Source of the DNA: Coemansia sp. RSA 487
Lineage: Eukaryota; Kickxellomycota; Kickxellomycetes; Kickxellales; Kickxellaceae
Reading direction: 5' to 3'
NCBI GenBank assembly: GCA_027577595.1
Contig: JANBRJ010000041.1
Span: 62,001-126,000 of the forward strand
DNA: 64,000 bases
Part shown: one piece after another, positions 61,297-64,000 of the stretch
Position numbering within the stretch: the stretch's first letter is position 1
Layout of the letters: every line of letters starts with the position of its first letter
The notes under the pieces: generated by a model
The model's input: the letters and a program-made list of their open reading frames with translations, nothing else
Told to the model about the DNA's origin: nothing
Databases searched by the model: none
Translations under genes and position numbers: made by a program

Positions 61297-64000
61297 ATGG
61301 ACTACAATTCAGAGGCCGACAGAGATGCTGCGCAGCAATCGCCGCGCGAGCCGTCTGTCCAAAGTCCTCCAGAGGTCAGCGACTCTCCTCGACTATCACC
61401 GCCTTCCATGGATGCCGACCCTGCGCGCGCAGAGCCCTCTGCTCCTTCTGAGCCCCAGTATCAACAGCGTTTGCCAACAGTTCTGGATGGTAAGTTATGA
61501 TCAGATTGCCTTCCTCCTGCTTCCCTAGACACAGAGAAAAGCACAAAAAGCCATGCATGCTCTTTTTTCCTCTCACATTAGACATGCTTATGTCAAGTTT
61601 TGTTACATGCTATGTTTTGTTTTCCCTCCTGGTTTATATCTATACCCTGTGAACACCATACACACAATCACGATGATGCGGCGGCCGTCTTTCGTTGCTA
61701 ATGCCCTTCGTGTCCATTTCATGTCACAATGTAGAGGAGGAATACATCGCAAAGCATATTGTGGTACCAAACAACCTCGAAGAAGAGGGCCATGGATACT
61801 TTCACTGGGAGATTGACGACTGGACGCAGCTACCAGACCGCGTTCTCAGCAGTACCTTTACAGTTGCCGGGAGCGACTGGGACATCCTACTCTTTCCCCG
61901 CGGCAACCAGGCTGGAGATACCGTGTCAATGTATATTGAACACAAGCCCAAGGAAGGTGATGACCCTAACTGGCACGTCTGTGCTATGTTCGAGACGACC
62001 ATGTCCAACATAGACAGCCCCGAAGTCTTCAAGAGAAACCCAAGTCGCCACCGCTTTACGCAGGAAGAGTCCGACTGGGGGTTCACACGCTTCATTGACA
62101 TTCGAACGCTTGTCACGCCGCCCGACGACGAGACGCCGCCACTCGTCGAAAACGGCCGCGTGCGCATAAGTGCCTTTGTCCGCGTTATCAAGGATCCGCT
62201 TGGCGTGCTGTGGCACAACTTTTACAATTACAGCTCGCGCAAACACACTGGTTATGTCGGGCTCAAAAACCAGGGCGCCACATGCTACATGAACTCGCTG
62301 CTGCAATCGCTCTACTTTACAAACGAGTTCCGCAACGCAGTCTACCAGATCCCAACCGAGAACGACGACCCCAAAAAATCCGTGGCACTGGCCCTCCAGC
62401 GCGTCTTTTACAACCTGCAAATCTGTGACGAGCCCGTCGACACAACCGAGCTGACAAAGTCATTTGGGTGGGACTCGTACGAGTCGTTCATGCAGCACGA
62501 TGTGCAGGAGTTCAGCCGTGTGCTTCAAGACAACCTGGAGACAAAAATGAAGGGTACTGTTGTTGACGGCGTGATTGCCAAGCTATTTGAGGGCAAAACA
62601 AAGAACTATATCCGCTGCGTGAACGTTGAGTACAGTTCGTCGCGCATCGAGGTCTACTACGACCTTCTGCTTGACATCAAGGGACACGCAACGCTGCGCG
62701 ACTCGTTTGTAAACTACTGCGAGATTGAGATGCTCGACGGTGAAAACAAGTACCGGGCCGAGGGACATGGACTGCAGGATGCGCGCAAGGGCGTGATCTT
62801 TGAGTCGTTCCCGCCAGTGCTGCAGATTCTGCTCAAGCGGTCCGAGTACGACCTTACGCGGGGCACAATGGTCAAAATCAACGACCGCTACGAGTTTCCG
62901 CCAACGATTGATCTGGAGGAGTTTCTGTCTGAAGACGCCGACCGCAGTATATCGTGGAATTACTCGCTGTACGGCGTGCTGGTGCATAGCGGTGAGCCAC
63001 ATAGCGGACACTACTTTGGGCTTTTGCGTCCTACCACAGATAACAAGTGGTACCGGTTCGACGATGACCGCGTTGTCCCCGTGCACACCGAAGAGGTATT
63101 TGAGGAGTACTACGGTGGTGAGGTCCAGCAGATGCACAACCCCGGGATGCGCATGCGCCAGAACAGCAAACGCTTCACAAACGCTTACATGCTTGTGTAT
63201 ATCCGCGAAGCGATGGCTGATAGTGTGATGTGCGGAGGCGATGCGCCTGTGCCGGAGCATCTTATCAAGCGCATCCAGCAGGACAAAGATGACGAAGAGC
63301 GCAGGATTCGCGAGAGGCAGGAGCTGGCAAATATGATTAGAGTTACGGTGATCGGCAAAGAGCAGTTTGCCAAGCACCAGGGCTTTGACCTGTGCCAGTT
63401 CAACCAGCGACAGGCGAAGGAAAACCAGCTGTTCTCAGAGCTTGTGCCCAGAAACATGACGCTCGGAAACTTCAAGAAGCTCTATGGCGAATGCTGCGGG
63501 ATAGAGCCAGACGATTTCCGTCTGTGGACGATGGTTGCGCGTATCAACAAGACCATCCGGTGCGACGTACCGCTGGTGGGAGGCTCGATTGACATGACTC
63601 TGGCGCAGCTCAAGGAGAACCGTGGGCCCAAATGGCCGGACCTACGCCTGTTCTGCGAAGAACGCGATGCGGGTTCGCCCGAGGGCTTCCATCTGGAGAG
63701 ACCCAGACCTGGAGTCAATCTGGTCCACATCAAGTACTACATCCCTGACGAGGAGCGGATTGTAGGGCTGGGCAGCATATATGCCCACTCCGATCAGCTT
63801 GTGGGTGGCATCATACCGACGCTGCGCAGGATGGCGGGGCTTCCGGCTGACGCAAACCTCATGCTGTACGAGGAGGTTAAGCCATCGTTGGTCGAGGAGA
63901 TGGACACTGGTCTTACGTTCCAAAGAGCCGAGATCCAGAGCGGCGATATCATCTGCTTCCAGCAGTCTAGCGCCGAAGCCAAGGGCGAGGGCGAGCTGAA
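61297..64000 (+). CDS. UBP15: USP7/Ubp15-type ubiquitin-specific protease, two exons seen, 3' end outside window
   Basis: Exon 1 61297-61489 (donor GTAAGT), 245-bp intron, exon 2 from 61735 (acceptor TAG), open to the window edge. Residues 1-64 are Pro/Ser/Glu-rich. A MATH/TRAF-like domain (about 70-205) contains YFHWEIDDW, FPRGNQ and EESDWGFTRFID. The USP catalytic core (about 228-540) has Cys248 (NQGATCYMNS), HDVQEF and His490 (HSGEPHSGHYF). USP7-type ubiquitin-like domains follow (LCQFNQRQAKE onward). USP7/Ubp15 removes ubiquitin from proteins in nucleus and peroxisome/endosome pathways. The catalytic Cys and His are intact. The missing end is a window effect. Confidence 0.93.

Overview
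This is a gene-dense eukaryotic window, and a fungus is the clear reading. It encodes a Kex2-type kexin, a PPxY alpha-arrestin, a Pho80-like cyclin, a PTR2-type peptide transporter, a fungal FunK1 kinase, an Rsa3-domain protein and an Hsp78 chaperone. Genes are compact with few introns. Where introns occur they have GTAAGT-like donors and TAG acceptors, with lengths between 76 and 632 bp. The mixture (FunK1, KxDL-domain and GID-type genes, few introns, a GDSL esterase cluster) suggests an early-diverging, perhaps kickxellalean, fungus. That placement is inference and no species is claimed. I saw no rRNA, tRNA, CRISPR array or recognisable transposon.

Layout. 0-8.6 kb: mitochondrial Rsm22, proteasome lid Rpn5, two GNAT acetyltransferase paralogues 1.9 kb apart, a Pho80-like cyclin. 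10-16 kb: twinfilin, proteasome alpha5, a cytochrome P450, a peptide transporter. 17-25 kb: Rsa3-like ribosome assembly factor divergent from a KxDL-domain protein, an acidic secreted protein, a LAT-type amino acid permease, kexin. 26-33 kb: a three-exon RasGAP and an alpha-arrestin. 33-39 kb is the accessory part: a decayed GDSL esterase, a FunK1 kinase whose tiny first exon overlaps the last exon of a coiled-coil gene with 33-bp repeats, and two convergent gene fragments each carrying one in-frame TAA. 40-44 kb: three GDSL esterase paralogues. 45-48 kb: SNU13, whose intron carries a strong box C/D snoRNA candidate, and a second acidic secreted protein. 48-52 kb: a two-exon gene joining a BED zinc finger to an arsenite-methyltransferase-like domain. 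52-64 kb: an F-box-like protein, a LisH/CTLH (RanBPM/GID) protein, a UBOX5-like U-box protein, mitochondrial Hsp78 with a heat shock element, and a USP7/Ubp15-type deubiquitinase cut by the window end.

Most genes are housekeeping and unrelated to their neighbours. The exceptions are the GDSL cluster (local duplication), the FunK1/coiled-coil pair and the SNU13/snoRNA pair. The most unusual items are the BED-AS3MT-like fusion that has lost most arsenic-binding cysteines, the snoRNA inside the gene for its own binding protein, and an Rsm22 lacking most of the usual iron-sulfur ligand cysteines. Intron-containing models were built by eye from splice signals and reading-frame phase, and transcripts would settle them.
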